Source: Rhyacophila brunnea
Taxonomy: Eukaryota; Arthropoda; Insecta; Trichoptera; Rhyacophilidae
Reading direction: 5' to 3'
Assembly (NCBI GenBank): GCA_022495005.1
Contig: JAGYXB010001414.1
Span: 186,001 to 250,000, forward strand
DNA: 64,000 nt
In this document: positions 12,701-23,235 of the stretch, piece after piece
Numbering within the stretch: the first letter of the stretch is position 1
How the letters are laid out: each line of letters opens with the position of its first letter
Program-made: the position numbers and the translations under genes
Notes under the pieces: model-generated
What the model was told of the DNA's origin: nothing
Seen by the model: only the letters and a program-made list of their open reading frames with translations
The model's database searches: none

Positions 12701-13200
12701 ATTGATAGCTCAATGGATAAGAGGACTCACCTGAACAGGTAAAGATGTAAATTTGAATCCCAGTCTGTCTCCTAATTTTTTTTTAGTATTTTTTCTGTTA
12801 ATCGTAAATTTTTGTTTTTGAGATTTTTGAAAGATGCATTTTTATGGTGTTACAGTTGAGACCATTCCAATGCGAGCAGTGCCCGAGTCGTTTTGCCGTC
12901 TTGTCAAGTTTCCGCGAGCACACGCGGAGCCACGACGCGGTACGCCCTTACCCCTGCTCCTACTGCGACAAGAGCTTTGTGAAACGCTTCTCCCTCACCA
13001 GACACCTGTTCACGCACACCAAGGAGAGACCCTACGTCTGCAAGGTCTGCGAAAGCACCTACGTGCAGAGCAACGACTTGAAGGCGCATGTCAAGAGGAG
13101 TCACGCCGGTGTGTCGACGGAAAAATTATCAGATTATTGCATCAAACAGATGGTCAGCCCTCATAATCAGATGCAGCCCTCGGTTGAGATGTCGGATTGA
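6562..13200 (+). CDS. ZAD-C2H2 zinc-finger protein, 7 exons, complete (449 aa)
   Basis: Probable sequence-specific nuclear DNA-binding protein. The coding join is 6562-6711, 6786-6921, 9195-9311, 9684-10104, 10211-10302, 11984-12072 and 12856-13200; all junctions are GT/AG and the phases agree throughout, giving 1350 nt with a TGA stop. The N-terminus is a ZAD (zinc-finger associated) domain with CRIC near residue 13 and CVTC near residue 62, the four-cysteine zinc site used for dimerisation in this insect-expanded family. An acidic and then lysine-rich linker follows, and then six C2H2 fingers: one each in exons 4, 5 and 6, three in exon 7. Two linkers are the canonical TGERP-like type. The start is the first ATG; a second in-frame ATG lies seven codons later and could be used. 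I could not assign an ortholog. Confidence 0.9.
6786..6921 (+). CDS. ZAD-ZNF exon 2 (second half of ZAD)
   Basis: It follows a 74-bp intron with acceptor TTTAG. It carries the second cysteine pair (CVTC) and a helix rich in Arg, Glu and Ala. The ZAD domain is split by this intron. Confidence 0.85.
7080..7953. mobile_element. hAT-type element, non-autonomous, in ZNF intron 2
   Basis: Terminal repeats CAGGGTTTCCCAAAC and GTTTGGGAAACCCTG are perfect. The flanking 8 bp are only partly alike, so the insertion is old. It encloses a second hAT-like element (7293-7725). Confidence 0.8.
7293..7725. mobile_element. Nested hAT-like MITE
   Basis: Ends CATGGCTCCCACA and TGTGGGGGCCATG, flanked by AGATAGGT and ATCTAGGT (6 of 8 match). 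GC-rich CCTGGGGGCC blocks lie near both ends. Confidence 0.6.
8280..8600. other. GC-richer block in ZNF intron 2
   Basis: A local GC rise with two overlapping minus-strand frames (74 and 103 codons) that match no family I know. Probably an old mobile-element piece. Confidence 0.3.
9195..9311 (+). CDS. ZAD-ZNF exon 3 (acidic linker)
   Basis: Acceptor TTGTTACAG. It encodes 39 residues ending in an Asp/Glu-rich stretch and is reached after a 2.3-kb intron filled with hAT elements. It was too short to stand out as an open frame, but both flanking splice sites and the phase support it. Confidence 0.8.
9684..10104 (+). CDS. ZAD-ZNF exon 4 (basic linker, finger 1)
   Basis: A 140-codon exon. It has a Lys/Ser-rich linker with a nuclear-localisation-like run of lysines, followed by C2H2 finger 1 (C-x2-C-x12-H-x3-H). 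The donor is AA|GTGAGT. Confidence 0.88.
10211..10302 (+). CDS. ZAD-ZNF exon 5 (finger 2)
   Basis: It carries C2H2 finger 2 (CDICGK...HTRFHTG). The finger linker is split across the next intron. Confidence 0.85.
10719..10969. repeat. Inverted-repeat MITE in ZNF intron 5
   Basis: About 250 bp with arms of roughly 55 bp beginning TGCTATCGGC and sharing GGGTAGTTT and GAGGTATT blocks. The target duplication is unclear. Confidence 0.6.
11068..11610 (-). mobile_element. RTE-like LINE, 5'-truncated, with 27-bp target duplication
   Basis: Minus-strand fragment encoding the end of a reverse-transcriptase polyprotein (LVKPVLTYASETWTL, RRRGRPKIRWLDGAASDC, WRKLLEGARTHTG) and ending in a (GAT)n tail. 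The flanks 11041-11067 and 11611-11637 are the same 27 bases, a perfect target-site duplication. It lies in ZNF intron 5. Confidence 0.88.
11984..12072 (+). CDS. ZAD-ZNF exon 6 (finger 3)
   Basis: Acceptor TTTCATTGCAG. It begins with the GERPF linker and carries C2H2 finger 3. The donor is AAG|GTAATC. Confidence 0.85.
12296..12510 (-). mobile_element. tRNA-derived SINE, copy 1 (diverged)
   Basis: Minus orientation. It shares the TCCACAGAGCGGAGG, GCCACTTGCT and CCAGATCCAGGATTCGAA blocks with the three other copies. Its tRNA-like head is degraded. Confidence 0.7.
12696..12774 (+). repeat. tRNA-like pseudogene or SINE head
   Basis: TAGCTCAATGGATAAGAGG resembles a tRNA A box and D arm, and TTTGAATCCC resembles a B box. 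AGACAGA and TCTGTCT could pair as an acceptor stem, but the spacing to the D arm is four bases too long and the T stem does not pair. It is therefore not a functional tRNA. It lies in ZNF intron 6. Confidence 0.4.
12856..13200 (+). CDS. ZAD-ZNF exon 7 (fingers 4-6 and C-terminus)
   Basis: Three adjacent C2H2 fingers followed by a 33-residue tail and TGA. This exon is clearly GC-richer than the other exons, which may reflect codon use in a constrained finger block. Confidence 0.9.
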   Translation: MRPFQCEQCPSRFAVLSSFREHTRSHDAVRPYPCSYCDKSFVKRFSLTRHLFTHTKERPYVCKVCESTYVQSNDLKAHVKRSHAGVSTEKLSDYCIKQMVSPHNQMQPSVEMSD

Positions 13201-13241
13201 TGTCTTTTAACCACTAATTTATTACACTTAGGGACGATCCA

Positions 13242-13417
13242 GACGTAGAAGAAGAGGGAGGCCAAAGATTCGTTGGTTAGATGGAGCTGCCAGTGACTGC
13301 CGTATTCTGGGGGTACCAAATTGGAAAGCGGCCACACTGGATAGGGACAGGTGGAGGGAGCTATTGGAGGAGGCCAGGACCCACGCCGGGTTGTCGCGCC
13401 CCTGATGATGATGATGA
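13242..13417 (+). mobile_element. RTE-like LINE tail in the ZNF 3' UTR
   Basis: 176 bp of the same family as the copy at 11068 (RRRGRPKIRWLDGAASDC on the plus strand), ending in (GATGAT)n. A 13-bp duplication TAGGGACGATCCA flanks it (13229-13241 and 13418-13430). It starts 42 bases after the ZNF stop codon, so it should be part of the transcript. Confidence 0.87.
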
Positions 13418-13980
13418 TAGGGACGATCCAAAGCTGTAAAAATAATATTATTATAGTCATTGAAAATTAAAATACATTGTCATGGCCTCTACGTGCAGTA
13501 GAAGTAAGACTTCTTTGATACATGTGTGTTGATGACAAACGGCTCTAACGAATTTTGCTATAACATATAAAATTTAAATACAAAATATATTAATTTTTAT
13601 TCAATAATTTCCATCGATTCAGTCTAAAAATAAAAAAATAAATGCGTTGAACGTGGGATGGATTTTGTTCAATCGCACCATAATAGGAATTGAATTGTGA
13701 AAATGTAACATTTTGAAGGGAATGCATTAACCATTCCTATTTATATTTCCTTTACAAAAGCCCATGTGATCTTGTCGTATCACTTATTTCATATTGCATC
13801 ACTCACAGCTTGCCGCAGGAATGAAATATAAAGAAAATATCGACTGCTTAAGTCTTTTAGTACTAAAGACGCGCTAGGCACGTAACCATTAGTTGGCCAT
13901 TAGATATAATTCGCATGATATTTAAATGTGATAATTTATTAGTAATTATCTGGTCAGCAGTGAATGTCTTCATCTGCAAA

Positions 13981-14172
13981 ACCACGATGGCCGCGTGGCT
14001 TAAGCGTCGTGGGTCCCAGGTACGAATCCGGGATCTGGCAAGTACACATATTGTTTTTCAATTTGTCTATGAGTCACAGTATGGACCTAATAGGTTGAGC
14101 AAGTGGCTGACATCCATTTTTCGTAACAAACTTCCACACTATGGAGGCCCATATGATCGTATTAAGATCGGA
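13981..14172 (+). mobile_element. tRNA-derived SINE, copy 2
   Basis: It begins with a tRNA-like head (GATGGCCGCGTGGCTTAAGC as A box, GGTACGAATCC as B box), then a body ending near GATCATATGGGCC-like sequence. The head resembles a type II tRNA (Leu or Ser). Confidence 0.78.
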
Positions 14173-14995
14173 CATGGTCGAAAAAAAAAATCTGCATACC
14201 GGCGAACTCCATTTGGGTAAATTGTTCAGAAAGGAGAAAAAACAATAATTTAAGTATTGAGCGGAATTTAACAATTCCAAAAATACACTTGGAAATAATT
14301 TTTTTTACAAATAAGCTGGACTATGAATTAATACACTATTTTAGCTTCCCTTTTATATATAAAGAAAATTTATATAAAGAGCGGAGATGTTCTATTTACG
14401 ATATTGGAAATTTGGCACCCGAAGTTGGCTGTTTTGTGTGAAGAACGATGACGCATTTATTTGACGTTTAGGAGTTTCAAATTTTGTGTCAGCATAGAAA
14501 ACATGCTTTATAATAAAATGCCATCAAAATCTCATTTTTGGTCAAAAGTGCAGTTGGCTGGTTTGTAGATTAAGCAGTCGATATGTGAATCCCCATGCCC
14601 CATGCCGTTTTCCAATGCGCAGTAGGCTCTTTGCACAATAGTTAGACGATGAGTTACGATGAGAACGAATAAGAGATTGAGTATTTGTTTGTGTTGTTTA
14701 ATTTGCACCACCTCAGTGTCATCAGCCAAATCTAATACGTTTACTCAAGTTAAAGAATGACATTGGGAGAGTGCAGTACATCATAGCCTACTTGAAATTG
14801 GACATGCCTCGTTTATGATAACTATAGCACCATATAATCATTCTTGATTGAAATTGATTCAAATATCTTGCGAATTCGCATAAATGGTCGTTACGGATCT
14901 CACAGTTGATGCTCATGGATCATTATTAATTTTTAATTAAATTTCTTGAACAAAAATTCAACCAGTCTCTTTCAAGCTGAGGTGTTCCCTCGATA

Positions 14996-16033
14996 GCAGT
15001 AGCGAATGGTGGGGGTTATCTGTTAAGATCCGCCATAAATAGTGCACATTAAACTTTGTTAGTCATACGTATTTATTTTTATTGAACTAAGACTACAATT
15101 TACAGATGGTGTTGGTTAGTTTTTAAAAATCAATTAAACCCTGCCTAAACCAAACCATAATAATTTTGGTGTACTTTGGGCAATATGACAAAATTGTGCA
15201 CACTCTTTCATTCATACATATTACACATATTGTTGGTTCATTTTTTTAAATTCATGAAGCCCTACCTCCAAACTAATAGATAAAAAATATTATTCCATCT
15301 ATAAAATATCCAAAGTTATGTACGATTTAATTGCACAATTTTAGATATTTTATAGATAGACGAGTATTTTTTGACTATTATCTACGGTTGAGCTTTTGTG
15401 GACTGTAATTTTGAAGGATGCTTGTGGATTCCGAATCTGGGGGGGGGGGGGGAAACAGGATGCCAGGCACTGACCTTTGATGTTGAGAGAGCTGGCATAC
15501 GCTGGAAATGGTCCCGGGTCATGCACTCACGCACTAGTAGGTAAATAGTTTTGGAGTGTCACTCTCACTGTTACACTCGGATTAATATGAATGATCAGAC
15601 ACCCTGTGCCTGTAACACGGCTTAAATAGATGTTCTGATTTACTGAGCTTGTACGGAGACTCGTATTGAGTTCTTGCTTTAACGATGGCTACACTGTAGC
15701 AAGTTGACAATGTCGTTGTCTACTAATAGCTCACTGTCATTAAATCACAGTCTGCTGATGACCCGTGATTGTTAAGTGCCTGGATGACAATAATAATAGA
15801 GATGGTGGGTGTGACATATTTTTGCGGGTTTATTGATGGGATTAGAATCAGCCGGCCCAACCAATCTATTATGGCTTGGTTTTTGCAGAGTTTAATTGAA
15901 TTTTAAAAACTAACCAACACTATCTATAAATTGTAGTCTTATTTCAATGAAAACAAATACGTATGACTGACAAAGTTTAGTGTGCACTATTTATGGCGGA
16001 TCTTAACAGCCTACCTCCACCCCTCACCACTGC
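14996..16033. mobile_element. Long-TIR DNA element, copy 1
   Basis: About 1038 bp with imperfect inverted arms of more than 150 bp (GTTAAGATCCGCC, then GTAGTCTTA...AACACCATCT-type sequence). TCGATA flanks it on both sides. The centre holds a 13-base G run (about 15440) and a 500-bp block found again at 24600. No transposase was seen. Confidence 0.68.
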
Positions 16034-16469
16034 TCGATAGTATACACAAGCAAGCATAATGAATGAATCAGATAATGTGAGCATTTGGCCAATTTGGTGA
16101 AATATGTATGGTGAAAATTGTCTGTCTGTTTTCAAAAACACATTGGGCTGCACAAATTGTGTTACATATTCATTTGTTTTGTTTCGTTTTATACTTATTT
16201 ATTATATTCAAATCGAATCGGACACTTCCTCGCATATCATGCTGTTCCGTGATACTTGGTGAAATTTCATGATGAATTTTGTTCTCACATTGTTTTTCAT
16301 CAGATGACGGGGGCCAAAGAAGTTTTTTTTTTAAATATCGGTATGAAATGCGATTCGATTATCAGTCATATTGATGTTAGTTACAGTTGGTTTATCTGTG
16401 GTGTGAAGAATTTTTAGATTAAAATAAATAATAATAATGTCATGTAATAGTCATGAACACAGAACAGAT

Positions 16470-16790
16470 TAATAAATAGAATTCCGATAGTCTATTTTCC
16501 AACACACTACATTTTGACGCAGGGTTTTGAATGTGTGAGTGTCCTACAAAAATTACCCATGCATTATAGACGTCAATAGTGTGTGTTGCAACCTTCAATA
16601 CACCAATATTAAATGAGCGTCAATGCATAAACCGAGAGTAGTTGTCAGTATTCGACGTATGATATATTCTTGACACATGTTTAAGTTTATCCTGTATTGT
16701 TCCAGGCTCGAGATCGGTTGCCCACTTCTCCACACCTGTTAGGTATTTCTGAGTTCCCATGTCATAAATTTTGCATGTCACTGTAACTCA
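16470..16790 (+). repeat. Dispersed repeat, copy 1
   Basis: It matches the reverse complement of 25690-25945 over about 250 bp, including ATTAAATGAGCGTCAA, AACCGAGAG and GTCAGTATTCGACGTATGA. No coding content. Confidence 0.7.
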
Positions 16791-16799
16791 ATGAACTTT

Positions 16800-18470
16800 A
16801 ATATATATTTATATAATTAATAATTTATTAAAGAAAACAATCATAACGAGAACCTAAAATCAAAAAGTCAGACCAACTAAAATAAATCTACAATTTAGAA
16901 TCACTTTTCAAAGTTGAAGCCCTAAAAAGAAAAACTACAACAGGGCAATGTCTAATGGCTAAACTGCCACGCTTCCTCCAGGTACCTAAAATGAAAATTA
17001 ATCATTTCCCCCACCACAAGAACCATGGGATTAGTCAGGGACAAGTCGATTAGAAATCAATAGAGCCGATTGTGAAGCCCGAGTGTATAGTGGAATATAA
17101 TAAGAACATGGGTTCAATGGATCATAGTGACAAGGTTATTTCCTCTGTTCATAAAGACAATCAAATGGTACAAAAATGTTTTATTTCACTTGATTGTCAC
17201 GTTGTTCTTTATTGTTTTTAAATATAAATTCTGTATACCTTTCGGGCTGCTATAATGTTGAGTTATATGTATGTATTTAGTCATATTCAATTGTAGTGTG
17301 ATAGCTAAGATTAGCAAGGTCAATTTTTGTTTTAGGCGAAATTCATCTATATCATGCTTTCATCCAATCCAATATCTAAGTAAACTGAATGGATTGATAC
17401 CTACCTCTACTGTGGACCATTGAATACAGTTTTGAATATAGTTTATAATAGGAATATGTATTATTATATTGTCTCTATTAAGATAGAACATTAATTCTGT
17501 GTACCTGCATACACACATTGTTACAAATTAGATTTGATTAAGGTGAATGTTGTCTCCCAGAGGTACCTAGCGGAAAAATATGATACTAACAATTTATTGA
17601 TTATGTTCACTTGTATTTTTATTTACCTATATGTGCTTTCGTTAAAGGATCTAATTTTATTACATGTGAGTGGACAGTTATCCAACACGGCCAAGCGGCG
17701 GATGTTTGTTTGTTTAACTTTTCATGACATATTATGTTTTTTTTCAATGTATACTTCTTTTGGCGCGTTTGGGAAAACAGATCAGAGTGTATTTTTGGCG
17801 TGTGACGAAGTTGCGCGCGCGGATTTAACACATAATTTATTATTTCGGTCTCAAAGTACATGCGCATGCGCATAGTGTCATTTAGTTAGTCATTCAATAC
17901 AACCAAGTAAAGAGCATGTGTTGTAAACATAACCAATATTGTGTCATAAAAATATATATGTATATAAACAAATTTCTGGAGACTAACATTGTACACTGTT
18001 AATTTATATTTATAAAACTTTATTTATATAGTGTATATTTATTTTTCATTGTAAAGATTGTGTATTAAGATTTGAGGCTATATTTATGTAAGTATTATTT
18101 ATGAGTAAAATTATATATCAATAAATAAATAAATTTTGGTTGGTAAATAATTTAAATTTATCATGCGCACCTCTGAATCGATTGTAACCGCTGTATAGCA
18201 AAGATGAGTTTTGGTCCAATACAATAATTAAATTACAATAATTATCATATGCTATATGAGACACAGATGAATCGCGTACGTTTTCATCAACCTAATCCAC
18301 TGTAATATTAATAGACTCGGGTAACGGCTTATTTTGTTACGCCAAAGAAGTATAACTTCTAACGCGTACATAAGTACACACACCAATTTTTTTTTCTTTA
18401 TTTACAGTTTCATGTACCTACCTACTACAGTGCGACTTTTATATCATTTCTTCTATGTCACAATGCGGTG
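16800..18470. other. AT-rich intergenic
   Basis: Apart from the NRF-1-like site, nothing recognisable. The 113-codon frame at 17534-17875 has no family resemblance. Confidence 0.5.
17859..17874. promoter_or_regulatory. NRF-1-like palindrome
   Basis: TGCGCATGCGCA is the ideal palindromic site for NRF-1-type factors (erect wing in flies). It ends a short GC-richer stretch with GCGCGCG. No gene start is evident next to it, so function is unproven. Confidence 0.3.
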
Positions 18471-18471
18471 G

Positions 18472-19333
18472 GTGATTAACACAAAAACCTATCTACAAAA
18501 AAACACTTTTTTTAGTTGAGTATGCAGAATTGTTCACTATAATCAGGTCTATCTGTAACATAAAGACGTATCTCCATATATACTATGAGTAAGAAAATAA
18601 TCTGAAACGTATCTCATAATTTAATCGAAAAAAATTAACACAGAAACGTATCACCTGATACATTTTTGTGTTTATGGATTTTTTCTGACAGTCTGGAAAC
18701 ACACAAACGTATCGCCTTGTTTTTCAACTGTCAAACAGTTTCATTTTGAAGGCATTTTACATGGTTTATTCTCAAGAAAATACTACAAATAAAAAGACAA
18801 TATTTGGTAACTCAAAAAGGATGATATCCCATTTTTTATAAATAATGAACAATGTGAACAACAAAGAATCTCTAAAAACTTTTCACTGTGCCTATTGAAA
18901 GGGAAAAAATCATTCCGATGCATAAAAAAAACTATATACATATATATAAGTACTAAAAACATACTAGTTTTGCTAAAAAGTTTAATCTTGAAAAAAACTT
19001 ATTTTTTCCACTCATTAAAATTTGCTAATTTGTAGATAAGTTTTTATATTAGGTAAATAACAAACTGCAAAGATAATTTGAAAATTTATTGGTAACACGA
19101 AAACGTAAGTGGGTCGACTTTTTTTAAAACAGTATTTTTTAAAATATAGATTATCAAAGTTAAATTTATTTTTCAATTGATTTAGAAGAAAAATGATTAT
19201 ACTTGAAGAAGTTGAAAATTTCATCTTTCTATCATTCTTAGTTTTGTTAAAAAAACTTCTTGAAACAAAAAAAAGTTTATTTTGCCTCTCCTAAAAAATC
19301 GACTTTTTGTAGATAGGTTTTTGTGTTAATCAC
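18472..19333. mobile_element. TIR element with AACGTATC subterminal repeats
   Basis: Ends GTGATTAACACAAAAACCTA and its exact inverse, about 30 bp each (through TATCTACAAAAA). Inside the left end, ACGTATC occurs at about 18567, 18607, 18648 and 18708. No coding capacity. Confidence 0.75.
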
Positions 19334-19749
19334 ACATCGAATGGTGCATGCGCTGATACGTAGAAGTGTGAATGTAAGTAGTGACTATGTCACATGCTCT
19401 TTGTTTGTTGACTTGTCATATCAGGTACTCCTGTAATTTTTTTTCCGTTTCTCCTGCACACAGTACTTCTACATTCGAAATAATGCTCTTTGTACAAGGC
19501 CTGAACAAAAACGATGCATGAGTGCGAGTGAGAAAGTATTCGGCACCCTTACAATCTCTGCGACACGCGCTAGAGTAAGATAAAAGGTCTACATATCTGT
19601 GAGCTAGTTTCCAAAAGTATCGCCATCAAATCGGGGTGAAACGCTTCACATAGCGTCGATAACTTGCGAGCTCGAGTTGCTAAAATTGATATTTTTTGTG
19701 TTAAACATAAAGTCAATGGTAAATATTTTTAGTTAATTAAGTAGAAAAG

Positions 19750-19819
19750 ATGGTTCTGTGTGTTGTCTTAAAATGTGGTAGCCGTACTGATAAGCAAGAA
19801 GATGGTATTACGTTCATAG
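19750..19819 (+). CDS. Orphan THAP-like first exon 1
   Basis: An ATG opens 23 codons (MVLCVVLKCGSRTDKQEDG..) ending at a perfect GTAAGT donor. The Cys-x4-Cys start with a following Gly-Ile-Thr-Phe is typical of THAP zinc-finger N-termini, which are commonly split here. I could not find a matching second exon in the next kilobases. It may be a real gene with a distant second exon or a relic. Confidence 0.4.
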
Positions 19820-20797
19820 GTAAGTTGATACATGTTCGTGATAATTTATTTGTATTTTATTATATATTTTAATATCAGTGACCTAGTGTTTCTTTAAAAT
19901 AACTTAAATTATGGATATCTTTATCTAATGGTTGCATTTTGACCGCTTAAAATACTATATAACGTAAAAAAATAGAAAATTATATTTTAATTCTGAGCGT
20001 CTAGTGCGAGCACTTTGGGCGAGCACTAGCAAAATGGTCTATGGTCTCGAACATTTGTAGACGAATGCGTTCGCTCGCTCACAAACTAAACGCAAGGCAC
20101 GCGGCTTCATTTAGCAATGCAACGGGTGGCGTCTAGATGTATCTATAGTCTAAGTCTTTGTATGCTTTTCGCATAGGCATTTTAATGTCAATAAAACTCC
20201 ACGCGATATCGGACACACACTGAATTATGGGTGTGGGGGAATGTAGTAGCATTGTATAAAAGTCACACTGCAAAAATAATATTGTTAAAAAAATTAAATT
20301 CAGGCAAAGTTTCGGTAAAATATACATTTTTAATTTTTATTTTATTTTTAATGTTTATAGATACCTACCTATGTATTGATTAATTAAAGTACCTACCTAC
20401 ATACTTTAAAATGTACATAATCAACAAATTGTATTAAATTGTAAGCTCTGATTTGCCAAGTGTCAATGGTAGGTGGGGTTTGTTTTAACTGGCAAACAAT
20501 GCCTGTATTAAATTTTAGTCTATTTTTATGAAGATGAATAAATAAACGTTTCTAAAGTGTTTTTATTTATTTTTATCACCTTTCCCATACAAGACTGTAA
20601 CCATGCAAAAGTGCATTTCTCACCATAACAGTTGTTTGTGGAACTTACTGTCTGCAGTGATGATCACACGATTTGTTGGCAGAATCTGTGCAGGATGAGC
20701 ATTGTTGCAGTGTCGATTTCTAAATGTCGATATACATATATAATTATAATATATTACCAGTGAAGGCTAAATGCATGTTTATAAGTACAATATATAG

Positions 20798-21751
20798 CAG
20801 AGGTAGCCACACTTTCTTTTCTAGGATCGACTAGTTGATAAAATTATTTATGGCGATTGACTGATATCACTTGTAATTATATCATGCGAGAACAATAAAA
20901 ACCCAATTTTTATAATTCATATATGTATTTATGTATTTTGAAAGTAGATATTTTATACATATAAAAAATAGCGATACGAAAAAATCGAATTAACGAGATT
21001 AATATAATTATTATGTATTTCACTTCTAAAAAAAATAATTACACATTAACTGTAATTTCGACATAGTTACACAATTCACCTGTATATCGAATATTAGAAA
21101 TCTTAAAATTATTTTTTTATTTTCATCTGAAACTTTGCATTGGATATTTTCAGCAATTTTGTCGTATTCTATGTGATATGGAGTTACCGCTAGACGTAAG
21201 CACGCAGTCAAATTATCATTAGTCAATCGTGAGCAATGCTTCGTTTTGATTGCATTCATTGAAGAAAAAGCCGATTGGCACAATTATGTAGAACCAAAAA
21301 GCAAGTTAAATATGATGCAACTTCCAAAGATGTGGATATTTGTTTTCACGAATTAGGCTCCAAAAAATCTGCGTTTATACTGTCATTAAATGGGAACGAC
21401 ATAAATGTAGCAACATCTAATTTAGAGAAATCCTTAAATCTCACATTAAACTTCGTTAGCAACGTTGATATGTGATTGAAATATTGACTAACCATTATAT
21501 TTTGCATATCTCGGACATACGCTCGGACCTCATATTATCAAAAATTTTAAAATCACATTCCTTTAATTGATATTCATACAGTGAAAGTTTGGTTTGAAAT
21601 GTATTCACTGCACAAATCAATTAATGACTTTTTTAGTAGTTTTAGTTTTAGAGTAGGTTTGATTCGTTTGAACAAGAAATAGTACAATATATATTATTAT
21701 GTCAGCGATCGACCAAAAATACCTTTGCGATCGACGCACTGACCATCCCTG
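20798..21751 (-). mobile_element. hAT transposon relic
   Basis: Ends CAGAGGTAGCCA and TGACCATCCCTG with AATATA-type flanks, about 950 bp. It carries a decayed transposase C-terminus on the minus strand. Confidence 0.68.
21026..21476 (-). pseudogene. hAT transposase C-terminal remnant
   Basis: The minus-strand frame reads FSSMNAIKTKHCSRLTNDNL, then LRLAV, the hAT dimerisation region. Upstream of it, FNVRFKDF and FMSFPFND follow in a shifted frame. It resembles the GTF2I-repeat/ZBED-like domesticated hAT proteins, but is disrupted. Confidence 0.65.
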
Positions 21752-22129
21752 AATATAGTAGTATACATACATGATTTACCACATATTATATTATGATTAC
21801 TGATTTGACCTGGTTGTCCCGGTTTGAAGGTATGTCCCGGCCGGTTTGTAATTTTTAGTTTGTGTGAAATTTAGTATAAAAGAACGAAGGCCCTTTTTTG
21901 TTGCATTGCATGTATTATGTTTAGCTTCCATCATCAAGAAGGTTTTGAACATATGAACGAATCCTGATATGGTATTTACTGGGCTGAGAAGTATACATTT
22001 AAAAAAAATAAATTCAACCAAATGTTTTACAATAATTATTATTTATTACAACAATATAAAATACTTGGTTAAAATACATAAATTTTCTGTGCAGGGCACA
22101 TGGTGATAATATATTTATTGTGTAAACCT

Positions 22130-22346
22130 CAGTGTTGCCATCTTTTTCTAGGCTGATTATAGTTCAAAGGCGTAAAAACTTTTCGCGTATTTCTGAAAAA
22201 TATATAGTACAGGAACATTTTTCGTCTTCAATCCTTTAAAATTATAGTATTTTGGTATATTTGGCGTAAAATTATAGTATTTTACATTTTTCGGGGAATT
22301 AAAATTATAGTATTGTACTATAATTATAGTATGGTTGGCATCACTG
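22130..22346. mobile_element. hAT MITE with AATTATAGTA repeats, copy 2
   Basis: Same ends as the copy at 5657 (CAGTGTTGCCA and TGGCATCACTG) and a perfect 8-bp duplication GTAAACCT (22122-22129 and 22347-22354). It is shorter, with fewer internal repeats. Confidence 0.9.
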
Positions 22347-22708
22347 GTAAACCTATAAAGTAGTCATGTCATTTTATAAAAATATATGGTATGAATATAT
22401 TTAGAGTTTTTTTAATAACCAACATGACACGCCATTGACACGCTATAATTAGTTTGACAAGTAACCACAATATGAATATTTTTTTAGTGTTGCCTACAAT
22501 GACATTAATATGGACGAAGCATCTAGAAAATAAAATGACACTCACTTTGTGTCGGGTCTGCCGGATGGCGAAATTCATATTTTAATATCGGTATCCTACG
22601 CTCAAATGAACATTCTGCTTGCACGCGGTCTGGCGACATCGCTGGGTCTGCCCATACAAAATTTCTGACTGTCAGGTTTCGACTTCACCGTTATTATTGT
22701 GTTACAAA

Positions 22709-22784
22709 ATGCCAATGTGCCTAGTTAAAAATTGTAAAAAAAATCTACTTAGCACTCCAAGAAAGATGGGATGTCACTTTTCAT
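22709..22784 (+). CDS. Orphan THAP-like first exon 2
   Basis: MPMCLVKNCKKN..GCHFS resembles a THAP N-terminus (M-P-x-C-x4-C) and reaches a possible GTGTTA donor at 22785. No continuation was found. Without splicing the frame would run to a TAA at 22814. Confidence 0.33.
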
Positions 22785-23235
22785 GTGTTAGTATTATTTA
22801 TAAAATGCCATTTTAAGATATTGATGAATGTTTATTCAATGCAATTGAATGACAGGAACAATTGGACAGTCAGTCGCCTGTGATTCGCTGAGCTCACTTG
22901 CGTCTAATCTCCGAGAAGTCGTAAGTAACCGAGAATCTGTTTCTAACGCAATGAGTCATGACACTAATACGCTATTACAATAAAAGTTATATTACTATAA
23001 ATTCTCGAAGCTTGTATCGCATAATGGAAACGGATACGTCATATGGTCACGTGACATCTACCTATACATCTGTGAATGACTTTCATGCACAATTTCTCGT
23101 GCGCGCCGGGTATGAAGTGAGTTGTCCATTTAATACGTCATTGGTTGCCTATATTCAAGTTTGTACATATTACAGTTTGCAATACATCAGATTTCATTTT
23201 CTCTAATCTTTCTTTTGTAAATGAATACGACTTTA

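Noticed and set aside
12696..12774. Possible functional tRNA gene
   Set aside because: A and B boxes are present, but the D-arm spacing is wrong and the T stem does not pair, so it is a pseudogene or SINE head.
17534..17875. 113-codon plus-strand open frame
   Set aside because: No recognisable domain and low-complexity hydrophobic content; the GC rise near its end is better explained by the NRF-1-like site region.
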